Source: an uncultured SAR116 cluster alpha proteobacterium (GTDB lineage: Bacteria > Pseudomonadota > Alphaproteobacteria > Puniceispirillales > Marisalimonadaceae). Taken from it: DNA of 45,635 nucleotides. The translations under genes were made by a program, and so were the position numbers. This document shows, one piece after another, positions 16,685 through 25,500 of this stretch (position 1 is its first letter; every line of letters begins with the position of its first letter). Under the pieces are notes generated by a model that was given only the letters and a program-made list of their open reading frames with translations, searched no databases and was not told the DNA's origin. The stretch covers positions 1-45,635 of the forward strand of contig CACJFI010000011.1 of NCBI GenBank assembly GCA_902592615.1, read 5' to 3'.

Positions 16685-17466
16685 AAACAATTTTAAAAAA
16701 TAGATTTGTGTTAGATTTTTTTGCTTGTTTAATGTTTTTTACAAGAATACCAGTTAATTGGAAATTCTTTTCAAACAAACCACCAAATCTTACAAACGCA
16801 GCATGGAGTTTTCCTTTAATAGGTTATATAATAGGTATAATATCAGGAATCATTGGTGAACTATGTATTAACATTAATTTATCAATATTTTTATCTTGTA
16901 CGATAGCAATCGCATTTAGTGTCATGATTACTGGAGCTTTCCATGAGGACGGTTTGGCTGATATGGCGGATGGTTTTGGGGCAGGCGGTTCACCAAAAAA
17001 AATTAATAAAATAATACATGACAGTCGTCTTGGAACTTACGGAACAACAGCATTAATCTTAGGATTATTAATACGGCTAGGGCTAGTAATAAATTTGGTA
17101 GAATTAGGTTATTCATTATTATTGATTTTATCTTCTAGTATTGCTTCAGGAAAATTATCAATAATTTTCACAAGAAATTATTTTACTGTCTCAACTTTTT
17201 CAAAAACAGGTAGTATTATTAAGACTGTTTCTAATAAAATGCTAGTAATAGCCTCTTTAATCTGGCTAATACCAGTAGTTTATTTCTTTCCTTTCTGGGG
17301 TGTTTTAATAGGATTTTTTTTGAATTCAGGAGTAATTTTTTTTATAGGTAAAATGTCTCAAAAAAAAATAGGTGGTATTACTGGAGACATACTTGGAGCA
17401 ATTGCCTTTACAACTGAATTAGTTTTTTTGCTTGGGATAATAATTTATTTAAGGCATGTATATTGA
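16681..17466 (+). CDS. cobS: Adenosylcobinamide-GDP ribazoletransferase
   Basis: A 261-residue inner-membrane protein with 5-6 hydrophobic segments. The active-site loop FHEDGLADMADGFGAGGSP (near residue 82) carries the aspartates that bind magnesium in the CobS family, and DSRLGTYG follows. It joins adenosylcobinamide-GDP with alpha-ribazole phosphate, the last assembly step of cobalamin. Start and stop overlap both neighbours by 4 bases, giving tight coupling with cobT and the phosphatase gene. Confidence 0.92.
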   Translation: MKTILKNRFVLDFFACLMFFTRIPVNWKFFSNKPPNLTNAAWSFPLIGYIIGIISGIIGELCININLSIFLSCTIAIAFSVMITGAFHEDGLADMADGFGAGGSPKKINKIIHDSRLGTYGTTALILGLLIRLGLVINLVELGYSLLLILSSSIASGKLSIIFTRNYFTVSTFSKTGSIIKTVSNKMLVIASLIWLIPVVYFFPFWGVLIGFFLNSGVIFFIGKMSQKKIGGITGDILGAIAFTTELVFLLGIIIYLRHVY

Positions 17467-18086
17467 TGAATACTTGTAGATTATATCTTATACGTCATGC
17501 TCCAGTTAAAAAAAAAGATGGTTATGTCCCAGAAAATAATCCCAAAGCAATTATAAATTCTGATCATTTAAAAAAGCTTGCCGCATATATTCCAGATAAT
17601 AGCTTATGTTATGTTAGTCCTTTAAAGAGAGCTATTCAAACTGCTGAAGAATTGTCCAAATATAAAAATTTTAAGAAAATAGTAATTGAAAAAAAATTGA
17701 GAGAGCAAAACTTTGGAGAATGGCAAGGAAAAAAAATATCATTAGTTTGGGAAGAAATAAAAAAATTTAAAACTCAACATAACTTTTCATTTCTTTGTCC
17801 TGAAAATTGTCCTCCAAAAGGTGAAAGTTTTCTAGATCAATGTAAACGCGTCTCTGAATTTGTTAATAATCTTAATTTTCACGATCATACGTCATTGATT
17901 TTTATTTCTCATTCCGGAACAATTAGAGCCTTTTTGTCTCAAATTTTGGACTTGGATCCTAACAAAGCAATAGGAATAGAGATTTCTTATTTAAGCATTA
18001 CCTCTATAGAGGTTCTTAAGAAAGATAATGTCAGAAATAAAGGTGGTAAATATCGGTTATTAAGTGTTAACAACCAATTTATATAA
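17463..18086 (+). CDS. cobC: Histidine phosphatase, probable alpha-ribazole phosphatase
   Basis: A 207-residue protein of the phosphoglycerate-mutase-like superfamily. The phospho-accepting histidine is in YLIRHAPV (Arg11, His12), with SPLKRAIQTAEEL, REQNFGEWQGK and the second histidine in FISHSGTIRAFL. The gene overlaps cobS by 4 bases, which supports a role in removing the 5'-phosphate from ribazole or cobalamin phosphate. CobC-type names are used for several unrelated proteins; the one meant here is the Salmonella-type phosphatase. Confidence 0.8.
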   Translation: MMNTCRLYLIRHAPVKKKDGYVPENNPKAIINSDHLKKLAAYIPDNSLCYVSPLKRAIQTAEELSKYKNFKKIVIEKKLREQNFGEWQGKKISLVWEEIKKFKTQHNFSFLCPENCPPKGESFLDQCKRVSEFVNNLNFHDHTSLIFISHSGTIRAFLSQILDLDPNKAIGIEISYLSITSIEVLKKDNVRNKGGKYRLLSVNNQFI

Positions 18087-18125
18087 ATGATATCTAATAA
18101 AGTTTGAGTATGTTAAAAAATTAAA

Positions 18126-18632
18126 ATGAAAAATTGGCAAAATAGACTTTATAAAACTCTAAAAAATGACGGAATTAAAATATTTAGCTATGTCCCTGAT
18201 GCTGGACATAAGATATTAATAGAAAATGCAACAAAAGATAATTCAGTCATTGCAATTCCTCTCACATCAGAAGAAGAGGGCGTAGGCATCGCTGCTGGTT
18301 CTTATCTAGGAGGATCTAAAGCTGTTTTGTTAATGCAAAGTAGTGGTGTTGGAAATTGTATTAATCAATTATCATTAATTAAACATGGTCAATTTCCTTT
18401 TTTTACTATTATAACAATGAGAGGTGAATTTGGTGAAGGAAATCCTTGGCAATTTGCAATGGGTGAAGCAGTAATACCAACATTAAATTCAATGGGAGTA
18501 AATTGTATTAAAATTGAAAAAGAAGAAGATGTTGAAAGTACAATAAAAGCTGCTTTGAGAATGGTATTTAAGTCAGAGAGATCTGTTGCTGTTTTACTTT
18601 CACAGAAATTAATCGGGGCTAAGATATTTTAG
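18126..18632 (+). CDS. comD: Sulfopyruvate (or phosphonopyruvate) decarboxylase, alpha subunit
   Basis: A 168-residue protein matching the pyrimidine-binding half of a thiamine diphosphate decarboxylase. The cofactor-activating glutamate is in PLTSEEEGVGIAAG (Glu50 or Glu51), and the GGSKAVLLMQSSGVGN block is typical of ComD. ComDE decarboxylates 3-sulfopyruvate to sulfoacetaldehyde, in coenzyme M synthesis in methanogens and in sulfonate breakdown in bacteria. A split phosphonopyruvate decarboxylase is the alternative. The beta subunit starts 15 bases later. Confidence 0.78.
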   Translation: MKNWQNRLYKTLKNDGIKIFSYVPDAGHKILIENATKDNSVIAIPLTSEEEGVGIAAGSYLGGSKAVLLMQSSGVGNCINQLSLIKHGQFPFFTIITMRGEFGEGNPWQFAMGEAVIPTLNSMGVNCIKIEKEEDVESTIKAALRMVFKSERSVAVLLSQKLIGAKIF

Positions 18633-18647
18633 TAAAAATTATAAAAA

Positions 18648-19220
18648 ATGAATTTATTAGACAGAAAAAAAGCAATTCCTATTTTGATTGGTGATCATAA
18701 GAGATTTCTTATTATTTCAGGTTTGGCAGGGTCAGCAAAGGATATTGGTTTTTTGACTAAAGAAAGTCCAAATACATTTTTATTTGGTGGTGCCATGGGA
18801 GGTGCGTTGCCAACTTCTCTTGGTCTTGCTCTATCAAGACCCAATGATAGAGTTCTTTGTGTTTCGGGTGATGGTGATATTTTAATGTCTATGGGTTGTC
18901 TGGCGACAATAGTAACTATTACACCTAAGAATCTTATTATTATTTGTGTTGACAATGCGTTATATTTGGAAACTGGTGGGCAAACATCTCATACAGGTTT
19001 AGGCGTAAATCTAGAAATGATTGCAAAGGGTTGTGGCTTTTCTATTACCAAAACTATAATAACACAGCAGGAATTATTAGAAGGAAAAAAAATTCTTGAT
19101 AATTTTAGCGGACCAGCTTTCATACTATTAAAGGTTAGTGGATCAAGTCCTCCTAAATATTCTAGAAATTGGAATGCTTCTGAAGAAAAATTTAAATTCA
19201 GAAAAAATTTAATAAACTAA
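18648..19220 (+). CDS. comE: Sulfopyruvate (or phosphonopyruvate) decarboxylase, beta subunit
   Basis: A 190-residue protein matching the diphosphate-binding half of the enzyme. The Mg2+/diphosphate motif runs from GDGD (74-77) to Asn103 in CVDN, about the usual 28-30 residue spacing. GGAMGGALPTSLGLAL and LETGGQTSHTG are typical of ComE and phosphonopyruvate decarboxylases. It makes a working enzyme only with the preceding subunit. No sulfoacetaldehyde acetyltransferase, sulfolactate dehydrogenase or phosphonate gene is near, so the substrate stays open between sulfopyruvate and phosphonopyruvate. Confidence 0.78.
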   Translation: MNLLDRKKAIPILIGDHKRFLIISGLAGSAKDIGFLTKESPNTFLFGGAMGGALPTSLGLALSRPNDRVLCVSGDGDILMSMGCLATIVTITPKNLIIICVDNALYLETGGQTSHTGLGVNLEMIAKGCGFSITKTIITQQELLEGKKILDNFSGPAFILLKVSGSSPPKYSRNWNASEEKFKFRKNLIN

Positions 19221-19230
19221 ATATTTATCT

Positions 19231-19258
19231 TTGATTAAATTAGTAAATATGTTAACTA
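19231..19258 (+). promoter_or_regulatory. Possible promoter of the marR-emrAB unit
   Basis: TTGATT (19231-19236) and TAACTA (19253-19258) are spaced by 16 bases, a plausible sigma-70 pair about 36 bases before the marR start. The palindrome at 19258-19281 begins on the last base of the -10 box, where a bound repressor would block initiation. In this AT-rich sequence such matches also occur by chance. Confidence 0.4.
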
Positions 19259-19281
19259 AATAGTTTCCTAGTAAACTATTT
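19258..19281. promoter_or_regulatory. Perfect palindrome, probable MarR operator
   Basis: AAATAGTTT and AAACTATTT are perfect 9-base inverted arms around a 6-base spacer, 12 bases before the marR start codon. MarR-family dimers bind palindromes of this size and commonly repress their own gene and the adjacent efflux genes. A weaker inverted pair (TTAGT 19240-19244, ACTAA 19255-19259) overlaps its left side. The sequence symmetry is direct; binding is inferred. Confidence 0.65.
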
Positions 19282-19293
19282 TGTAGGTATTGT

Positions 19294-19728
19294 TTGAAAG
19301 AATCATTTGAAGATAATATAGGTTTGTTAATTCATGATGTAGCTCGATTACTTCGTGTTTTATATGATCGTCAAATGGCTTCTATAGGTCTAACTAGATC
19401 TCAATGGTGGCTCTTAACTTATTTATATTTTAAAGATGGCATAAAACAATCCGAACTTGCAATACTTATGGATATGGAAAAAGCACCATTAAGTAGACTT
19501 ATAGACCGCATGGAATTAAAGGGATGGGTTGAAAGAAAAAGTGGAAGTAAAGATCGAAGAATAAAAAATATTTATTTATCTGAAAAAATTAAACCTCTTA
19601 TTAATTCCATGAGGGACAAAGCAGCAATTTATAGAAAAGATTCTTTATCAATATTAAATAATCAAGATCTCAACAAGTTAAGGGATTTACTACAGATTTT
19701 AAAAAAAGATTTATCTTCAAAAGTATAA
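19294..19728 (+). CDS. MarR-family transcriptional regulator
   Basis: A 144-residue protein with the MarR winged helix: recognition region KQSELAILMDMEKAPLSRLIDRMELKGWVER and the wing SGSKDRRIKNIYLSEK, with the usual D-R-R of the wing tip. It starts at TTG behind TAGGT (19284-19288). It leads a unit with an EmrA-like adaptor and an EmrB-like pump, the standard layout for a repressor released by the toxic compounds the pump exports. The palindrome just upstream is its likely binding site. Confidence 0.88.
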   Translation: MKESFEDNIGLLIHDVARLLRVLYDRQMASIGLTRSQWWLLTYLYFKDGIKQSELAILMDMEKAPLSRLIDRMELKGWVERKSGSKDRRIKNIYLSEKIKPLINSMRDKAAIYRKDSLSILNNQDLNKLRDLLQILKKDLSSKV

Positions 19729-19746
19729 AATAAAGGAAAAGAGTTA

Positions 19747-21006
19747 ATGTCAAATGAAGTTGATAAAGAATTAAATCCTAGCAATAGAGTAGTTAGATTT
19801 TTATTATTAATTCTACTTCCCATTTTAGTTGTGCTCACCACAGTGGGTTATTTTTATTCTTTAGGTAGGTTTATATCAACTGAAAATGCATACATAAAAG
19901 CTCCTATTATTTCTGTTCAATCTGAGGTTTCTGGAAGAGTAGATATGGTATTTATTAAAGATAATCAAAGGGTAAATAAGGGAGATAAACTTTTTAAAAT
20001 TGATACCGAAAAACTTGAATTGGATTTAAGTGAACAAAAACAGAATCTTATAAATATAATTAAAGAAATTGAGAATAGAAAATCAAAATATAACGAGGCG
20101 AAAGAAGAAGTAAAATTAGCAAAAGAAGAAATTAAATTTTATTCTTCTGAAATTAAGAGAGTGAATTCTTTAGTGAGTGTTGAGGTTAAGTTAGCGAAGG
20201 AAAAAGTTGAATATCAAAAATTAGAGCTTAATAGAATTAAAAATTTGGTTAAAAAAGGAGTTGGTCTTCAAAGTAAACTTGATGAAGCAAAATTTCTTTA
20301 TAATTCTGCCATAGCTAATTTAAAATATGTAAATCTAAATAATGATTTAGAAAAAATTAAATATTCGTATTTGTCTTCAAAACAAAAACTAAAAATAAAT
20401 CAAGATAAACTCAAAACAATACTGACCACTTTAAATGGTAATGAAAAAATTTTGCCAAAAAAACATCCATTATACTTAAAACATAAAAGTAAATTAAATA
20501 AAATAAACTTTGATATTAAACAGTCTATTATATTTGCTAAACAAGATGGGATTGTTGCTAAATTGAATCTAGAAAAAGGAGAGTATATAGATGTTGGAAA
20601 AATTCTATTTGCAATAGTTGATGAAAAAAATTCTTGGTTAGAAGCTAATTTAAAAGAAACTGACTTAACCAATATAAAAATTGGTCAATCAGCATATTTT
20701 ATTCCGGATGCATATCCTGATACAAAATGGAAAGCCCAAGTGCAAAGTATAAGTCCTGCCACAGGAGCTGAATTTTCAATTTTACCACCACAAAACTCTT
20801 CTGGTAATTGGGTGAAAGTTGTTCAAAGAATACCTGTAAGAATTTCGATTGGTGATCCGATTAATAAAAATAAAGATAATTTAAATGCTGATAAACAGCT
20901 TAGGGTAGGTATGTCTGTGTCGGTTACGATAGACACTAAGTATGAGAGTGAAATTCCAATAATAATCCGACCTTTTGCTTCTATTTTTAAATCACTAAGA
21001 GATTAA
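19747..21006 (+). CDS. emrA: EmrA-like periplasmic adaptor (HlyD family)
   Basis: A 419-residue membrane fusion protein: one N-terminal membrane segment (about 18-40), a biotinyl-lipoyl half motif (SVQSEVSGRVDMVFIKDNQRVNKGD), a long lysine/glutamate-rich coiled coil (about 95-235), the second lipoyl half (AKQDGIVAKLNLEKGEYI) and a beta-barrel domain. It bridges an inner-membrane EmrB pump to an outer-membrane channel. The outer-membrane partner (TolC-like) is not in the window. It starts 18 bases after marR and ends 1 base before the pump gene. Confidence 0.88.
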   Translation: MSNEVDKELNPSNRVVRFLLLILLPILVVLTTVGYFYSLGRFISTENAYIKAPIISVQSEVSGRVDMVFIKDNQRVNKGDKLFKIDTEKLELDLSEQKQNLINIIKEIENRKSKYNEAKEEVKLAKEEIKFYSSEIKRVNSLVSVEVKLAKEKVEYQKLELNRIKNLVKKGVGLQSKLDEAKFLYNSAIANLKYVNLNNDLEKIKYSYLSSKQKLKINQDKLKTILTTLNGNEKILPKKHPLYLKHKSKLNKINFDIKQSIIFAKQDGIVAKLNLEKGEYIDVGKILFAIVDEKNSWLEANLKETDLTNIKIGQSAYFIPDAYPDTKWKAQVQSISPATGAEFSILPPQNSSGNWVKVVQRIPVRISIGDPINKNKDNLNADKQLRVGMSVSVTIDTKYESEIPIIIRPFASIFKSLRD

Positions 21007-21007
21007 G

Positions 21008-22510
21008 TTGTCACCTCTAATATCTGAAACTAATAATTCTTTTAAATGGTTTATTTTAGCTACAGCAACATTTGTAACTATGCTTTATGCGATGAATGTA
21101 ACAATAGCTTCAATTGCATTATCAGACATGAGAGGAGCTATGGGAGCAACACAAGACCAGATTTCTTGGGTTGTAACTGGAAATATAGTTGCAACAGCAA
21201 TCTTTACTCCTTTTGCTGGCTGGTTATCTTCGAGAATACAAATTAGAACAATTCTTTTTTTTAGCGTAATAGGTTTTATAATTTCTTCCATTTTTTGTGG
21301 AATGTCAGATTCTTTAGAAGAAATTGTTATTGCAAGGGTAGCACAAGGCATTTTTGGTGCACCACTTCCGCCACTTTCACAAACGCTGGTTTTAGCAGTA
21401 TTTCCAAAAAGACAAATTTCTGTGGCTATGGCAGTTTGGGGAATGGGTACAATTCTGGGTCCTGTGATTGCACCAACAATTGGAGGATATCTTGGTGAAT
21501 TACTAAATTGGAGATGGATTTTTTACACCTTAGTACCATTTGGTTTTTGTGCTTTATTAGCTGTAATTGCCACAGTTCCAAAAAGACCAGTTGAAGGTAG
21601 AATGCATTTAGACTGGGTTGGTTTTTTAGCTCTTGCATGTAGTGTTGCTGCATTACAAATAATGTTCGATAGAGGAGAAAGAAATAGTTGGTTTGATAGC
21701 ACAGAGACTATTATTGAGTGTGGAATAGCTATTATTGGCTTTTATATCTTTATTACTCACAGCCTGACAACAAAAAAGCCTTTTATAAATTTAAGTATCT
21801 TTAAAGACAGAAATTACACTGTAGGTCTTATTCTAATATTCTTCTTTGGCATGTTAAATTTTGTTCCAATGGTTATCTTTCCACCTCTACTACAAGAATT
21901 GAGAGGGTATCCTCAATCTATAATTGGATTAATATTAGGAATGAGGGGAATAGGAACGTTTGTTGGTTTTGCAATAATAGCTTTTACAAGCAGGATTGAC
22001 TCAAGAATAATTATTTTTTTTGGCTTTGGGATACAAGCTATCTCAGGTCTTTACATGTCAACCTTCGATATAAATATGACCTTTTCACATATAGCCTGGG
22101 CCAGCTTAGTTCAGGGTTTAGGTGTTGGTTTGACTTGGCCTCCAGTGAGTGTTATTTGCTTTGCAACCTTGTCAAATAAATTTCACGGAGAAGCTACAGC
22201 TATGTTTCATCTAATTAGAAATATTGGATCAAGTTTTTTTATTTCAGTAAGTGTTGCAGTTGTTCTTCATATGGGTCAAATTAACTTTGAAGAAATTGGT
22301 TCTACAGTATCCTTATGGAACCAAGGGATTAACTTTTCAGATGTCATTAATTCATTAGATGATTTGAATGTTACAAAGTTAACAAATGAATTAAATAGAC
22401 AAAGTCTTATGGTTGGGTATATAGATGCATTTAAATTATATTCATGGGTAGGTTTTTTATCTATACCATTAATTTTTTTAATAAAAATAACAAAGACTCA
22501 AAATAATTAA
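21008..22510 (+). CDS. emrB: EmrB-like multidrug MFS transporter (DHA2, 14 TM)
   Basis: A 500-residue inner-membrane pump with about 14 hydrophobic segments, of DHA2 type. The opening (MNVTIASIALSDMRGAMGAT), WVVTGNIVATAIFTPFAGWL in segment 2, and the motif C-like WGMGTILGPVIAPTIGG in segment 5 are typical of EmrB. It starts at TTG 21008, one base after the adaptor stop, so it is coupled to it. With EmrA it would expel hydrophobic or uncoupler-like compounds by proton antiport. The substrate is not predictable. Confidence 0.9.
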   Translation: MSPLISETNNSFKWFILATATFVTMLYAMNVTIASIALSDMRGAMGATQDQISWVVTGNIVATAIFTPFAGWLSSRIQIRTILFFSVIGFIISSIFCGMSDSLEEIVIARVAQGIFGAPLPPLSQTLVLAVFPKRQISVAMAVWGMGTILGPVIAPTIGGYLGELLNWRWIFYTLVPFGFCALLAVIATVPKRPVEGRMHLDWVGFLALACSVAALQIMFDRGERNSWFDSTETIIECGIAIIGFYIFITHSLTTKKPFINLSIFKDRNYTVGLILIFFFGMLNFVPMVIFPPLLQELRGYPQSIIGLILGMRGIGTFVGFAIIAFTSRIDSRIIIFFGFGIQAISGLYMSTFDINMTFSHIAWASLVQGLGVGLTWPPVSVICFATLSNKFHGEATAMFHLIRNIGSSFFISVSVAVVLHMGQINFEEIGSTVSLWNQGINFSDVINSLDDLNVTKLTNELNRQSLMVGYIDAFKLYSWVGFLSIPLIFLIKITKTQNN

Positions 22511-22531
22511 TTCTGATTTATAGGGAAATAC

Positions 22532-23419
22532 ATGGTTAATAATATAATTCTTATTGATGGTGGTATGGGCCAAGAATTAATACATAGATCAAAAGTTAAA
22601 CCAGATGGTCTCTGGTCAGCAAGAGTGATGCTTGATAATTATGACTTAGTTGTGGATTTGCACAGAGATTTTATAAAAGCTGGTGCAGAGGCAATAACAT
22701 TAAATTCTTATAGTGTCACACCACAAAAGTTAAAAAGACATAATCTGGAAGAATTATTCATACCTCTTCAAAAAAGTGCAATTAAAGCGGCCATTGAGGC
22801 CAAAAAGTCATCGTCAGTTGAAACTGATATAAAAATTATTGGCTGTTTGCCTCCACTAGTTATGAGTTATAAGACAAATATAGGCATGGATAAGAATGAA
22901 GCAAAAGATACTTATAAGAAAATAATAGAAATTCAAGAACCACACGTAGAAATACTTTGTTGTGAGACAGTTTGTTCAATTGAAGAAGCTCATACAGCAA
23001 CTGAAACTGCTTTAACTACTGATAAAAAAGTATGGTTGAGTTTCTGTGTCAAGGAAGAAGACGGAACCTTATTACGATCTGGAGAGAGTTTAGAAGATGC
23101 TTTAAAAGAATTTAATAATTCAAAAATTGATTCCTTTTTAATAAATTGTGCTCCACCTGAAGCTATTCATTCTTCAATTAACGTTATGAAAAATTTTTCC
23201 AAGCCGTATGGTGCTTTACCTAATGCTTTTGTAACAGTAAATGACCTAGACATTCACAATGATGTATCAATTCTTAAAAAAAGATCTGATTTAAACATTA
23301 ATAAATTTACAAGTGAAATATTGAGTTACATTAAAAATAATGCTTCTATAATAGGAGGATGTTGTGAGGTAGGTCCAAAATATATAGAAGCACTAAAAAA
23401 CGAAATTTTTAATAAATAG
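22532..23419 (+). CDS. Homocysteine S-methyltransferase family protein
   Basis: A 295-residue (beta/alpha)8 barrel with the zinc cysteines of the family: Cys206 in INCAPPEAI and Cys277-Cys278 in IGGCCEVGP. LIDGGMGQELIHR at the N-terminus and ITLNSYSVTP are also typical. Relatives methylate homocysteine from betaine, S-methylmethionine or dimethylsulfoniopropionate-type donors; which donor is used cannot be told. The length fits the short YbgG/MmuM group. A good AGGGA site precedes the ATG. It lies 21 bases after emrB. Confidence 0.85.
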   Translation: MVNNIILIDGGMGQELIHRSKVKPDGLWSARVMLDNYDLVVDLHRDFIKAGAEAITLNSYSVTPQKLKRHNLEELFIPLQKSAIKAAIEAKKSSSVETDIKIIGCLPPLVMSYKTNIGMDKNEAKDTYKKIIEIQEPHVEILCCETVCSIEEAHTATETALTTDKKVWLSFCVKEEDGTLLRSGESLEDALKEFNNSKIDSFLINCAPPEAIHSSINVMKNFSKPYGALPNAFVTVNDLDIHNDVSILKKRSDLNINKFTSEILSYIKNNASIIGGCCEVGPKYIEALKNEIFNK

Positions 23420-23444
23420 ATCAAGTTGTTGGAGTTAATAAGGA

Positions 23445-24284
23445 ATGAAATTTAATGGAACTCAGAATTATATTTCAACTGAAGATTTGAACGTTGCAGT
23501 AAATGCAGCAATCTCACTTGAAAAACCATTATTAATTAAAGGTGAGCCAGGAACTGGAAAAACAGAATTGGCTAGACAAGTATCGGACAGCCTAGGATTA
23601 GGTATTATTGAATGGAATATAAAATCCACAACAAAAGCTCAGCAAGGATTATATGAATATGATGCCGTTAGTCGTCTCAGAGATAGCCAACTAGGCGATA
23701 AAAAGATAGAAAATATTGGAAATTACATAAAGAAAGGTAAGATTTGGAATGCTTTTGAATCTAAAGAAAGATCAGTACTATTAATTGATGAAATTGATAA
23801 AGCAGACATCGAATTTCCAAATGACCTACTTCAAGAGTTAGATAAAATGGAATTTTTTGTTTATGAAACTAGTGAAATTGTTAAAGCCAAAAAAAGACCC
23901 ATAGTAATAATAACATCTAATAATGAAAAAGAACTTCCAGAGGCATTTTTAAGACGATGTTTTTTTCATTATATTCAATTTCCTGAAATTGATACCTTAA
24001 AAAAAATTGTTCAAGTACACTTTCCTGAAATAAAAAAATCATTACTAGAATCAGCACTAAATAGATTTTTTGAAGTTAGAGAAATTCCTGGATTAAAGAA
24101 AAAACCATCAACTTCAGAGGCCTTAGATTGGATTAAACTTTTATTACTTGAAGATATTAATCCAATAGATTTAAAAAGTGATGGAAAGGATTTGTTGCCT
24201 AAGTTACATGGCGCTCTAATTAAAAATGAACAAGATATTCATTTGTTTGAAAGATTAGCTTTCATGGCAAGAGGAAATAGATAA
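23445..24284 (+). CDS. MoxR-type AAA+ ATPase
   Basis: A 279-residue ATPase with Walker A GEPGTGKTE (33-41), Walker B VLLIDEIDKAD (111-121), sensor 1 in IVIITSNNEKELPEAFLRRC, and the arginine-finger pair RR in the same segment. MoxR proteins act as chaperones that, with a VWA-domain partner, insert metals or mature large enzyme complexes, as CoxD does for CO dehydrogenase. The VWA partner follows after 4 bases. No CoxL or MoxF-like client gene is near, so the client is unknown. Confidence 0.88.
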   Translation: MKFNGTQNYISTEDLNVAVNAAISLEKPLLIKGEPGTGKTELARQVSDSLGLGIIEWNIKSTTKAQQGLYEYDAVSRLRDSQLGDKKIENIGNYIKKGKIWNAFESKERSVLLIDEIDKADIEFPNDLLQELDKMEFFVYETSEIVKAKKRPIVIITSNNEKELPEAFLRRCFFHYIQFPEIDTLKKIVQVHFPEIKKSLLESALNRFFEVREIPGLKKKPSTSEALDWIKLLLLEDINPIDLKSDGKDLLPKLHGALIKNEQDIHLFERLAFMARGNR

Positions 24285-24288
24285 AAGA

Positions 24289-25479
24289 ATGTTTCTAAAT
24301 TTCTTTTTCAAACTAAAAGATGCCAGAATTCCAGTTACATTAAATGAATTTTTTACATTTTTAGATACAATTAAATTAGACTTTATTCAATTTAACATTG
24401 AAAATTTTTATTATATGGCTAGAGCTAGTTTAGTGAAAGACGAAAGGCTAATAGATCGATTTGACGTTGTGTTTGGTGAATATTTTAAGGGCATTGAAAC
24501 CTTAAAATTAGAAGATGTGCTTGAACATTTAAGAGTCCCAAAAGAATGGCTTCAAAAAATGTTGGATAAGCATTTTACTAAAGAAGAAATTGAGGAGATA
24601 AAATCTTTAGGTAGTTTTGATGAACTAATGAAAACACTTGAACAAAGACTAAAAGAACAAAAAAAACGTCATCAAGGTGGTAATAAATGGATAGGTACAG
24701 CAGGTAAATCACCCTTTGGAGCTTATGGATACAATCCAGAAGGAATTAGAATTGGACAACATGCAAGGGGGCAGGGAAAAGCTGTAAAAGTATGGGACAA
24801 AAGAGTATTTCGTGATTTTGATGATACAAGAGAATTAGATACACGAGGAATGCAAGTTGCATTAAAAAGATTAAGGCAATGGGCAAGAACTGGTATTGAT
24901 GAAGAGTTAGATATTGATAATACAATATCACATACTGCTAAAAATGGTTATTTAGACATAAAAACCAGAAAAGAAAGAGAAAATGCAATTAAAATATTAC
25001 TTTTTCTTGATGTAGGTGGTTCTATGGATGACTACATCAAACAGGTAGAAAATTTATTTTCGGCTGCAAAAAATGTTTTCAAAAACCTTAACTTTTTTTA
25101 CTTTCATAACTGTCTATATGAAGGTGTATGGAAAAGTAACGTAAGACGATGGAAAGAACAATTTTCTACAACAGAAATTTTTAGGACATATGGAAAAGAA
25201 TACAAATGTATCTTCGTTGGTGATGCTTCAATGAGTCCATATGAAATTTTAGTAGAAGGCGGTGGTAATGAACATTTTAATCAAGAAACAGGACAAGTTT
25301 GGTTAGAAAGAGCTATTGCCAAGTGGCCGTCAAATGTTTGGATTAATCCAACGAAAGAGGAGCATTGGAATTATTCTCAGTCTACACATATTATTAAAGA
25401 AATATTTTCAAATAGAATGGTACCCTTAAGCATAAAAGGAATAGAAGAAGCAACTAAAATTTTATCCAAAACTAATTAA
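24289..25479 (+). CDS. VWA-domain protein (CoxE-like), MoxR partner
   Basis: A 396-residue protein of the VWA_CoxE type. The C-terminal half is a von Willebrand A domain with a MIDAS-like motif DVGGS (241-245) and a downstream GDASMSPYEI block. The N-terminal half is helical, followed by a glycine-rich linker (GGNKWIGTAGKSPFGAYGYNPEG cluster, about 130-152) and RQWARTGIDEELDID. There is no signal peptide or membrane segment, so it works in the cytosol with the preceding ATPase. Whether the atypical MIDAS (Gly at its third and fourth positions) still binds metal is uncertain. Confidence 0.85.
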   Translation: MFLNFFFKLKDARIPVTLNEFFTFLDTIKLDFIQFNIENFYYMARASLVKDERLIDRFDVVFGEYFKGIETLKLEDVLEHLRVPKEWLQKMLDKHFTKEEIEEIKSLGSFDELMKTLEQRLKEQKKRHQGGNKWIGTAGKSPFGAYGYNPEGIRIGQHARGQGKAVKVWDKRVFRDFDDTRELDTRGMQVALKRLRQWARTGIDEELDIDNTISHTAKNGYLDIKTRKERENAIKILLFLDVGGSMDDYIKQVENLFSAAKNVFKNLNFFYFHNCLYEGVWKSNVRRWKEQFSTTEIFRTYGKEYKCIFVGDASMSPYEILVEGGGNEHFNQETGQVWLERAIAKWPSNVWINPTKEEHWNYSQSTHIIKEIFSNRMVPLSIKGIEEATKILSKTN

Positions 25480-25500
25480 AATTAATAGGTCAATTAATAA

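Noticed and set aside
18126-19220. A single decarboxylase gene broken by a frameshift
   Set aside because: Each part has its own start and complete half domain, and split ComD/ComE-type subunits are normal in this family.
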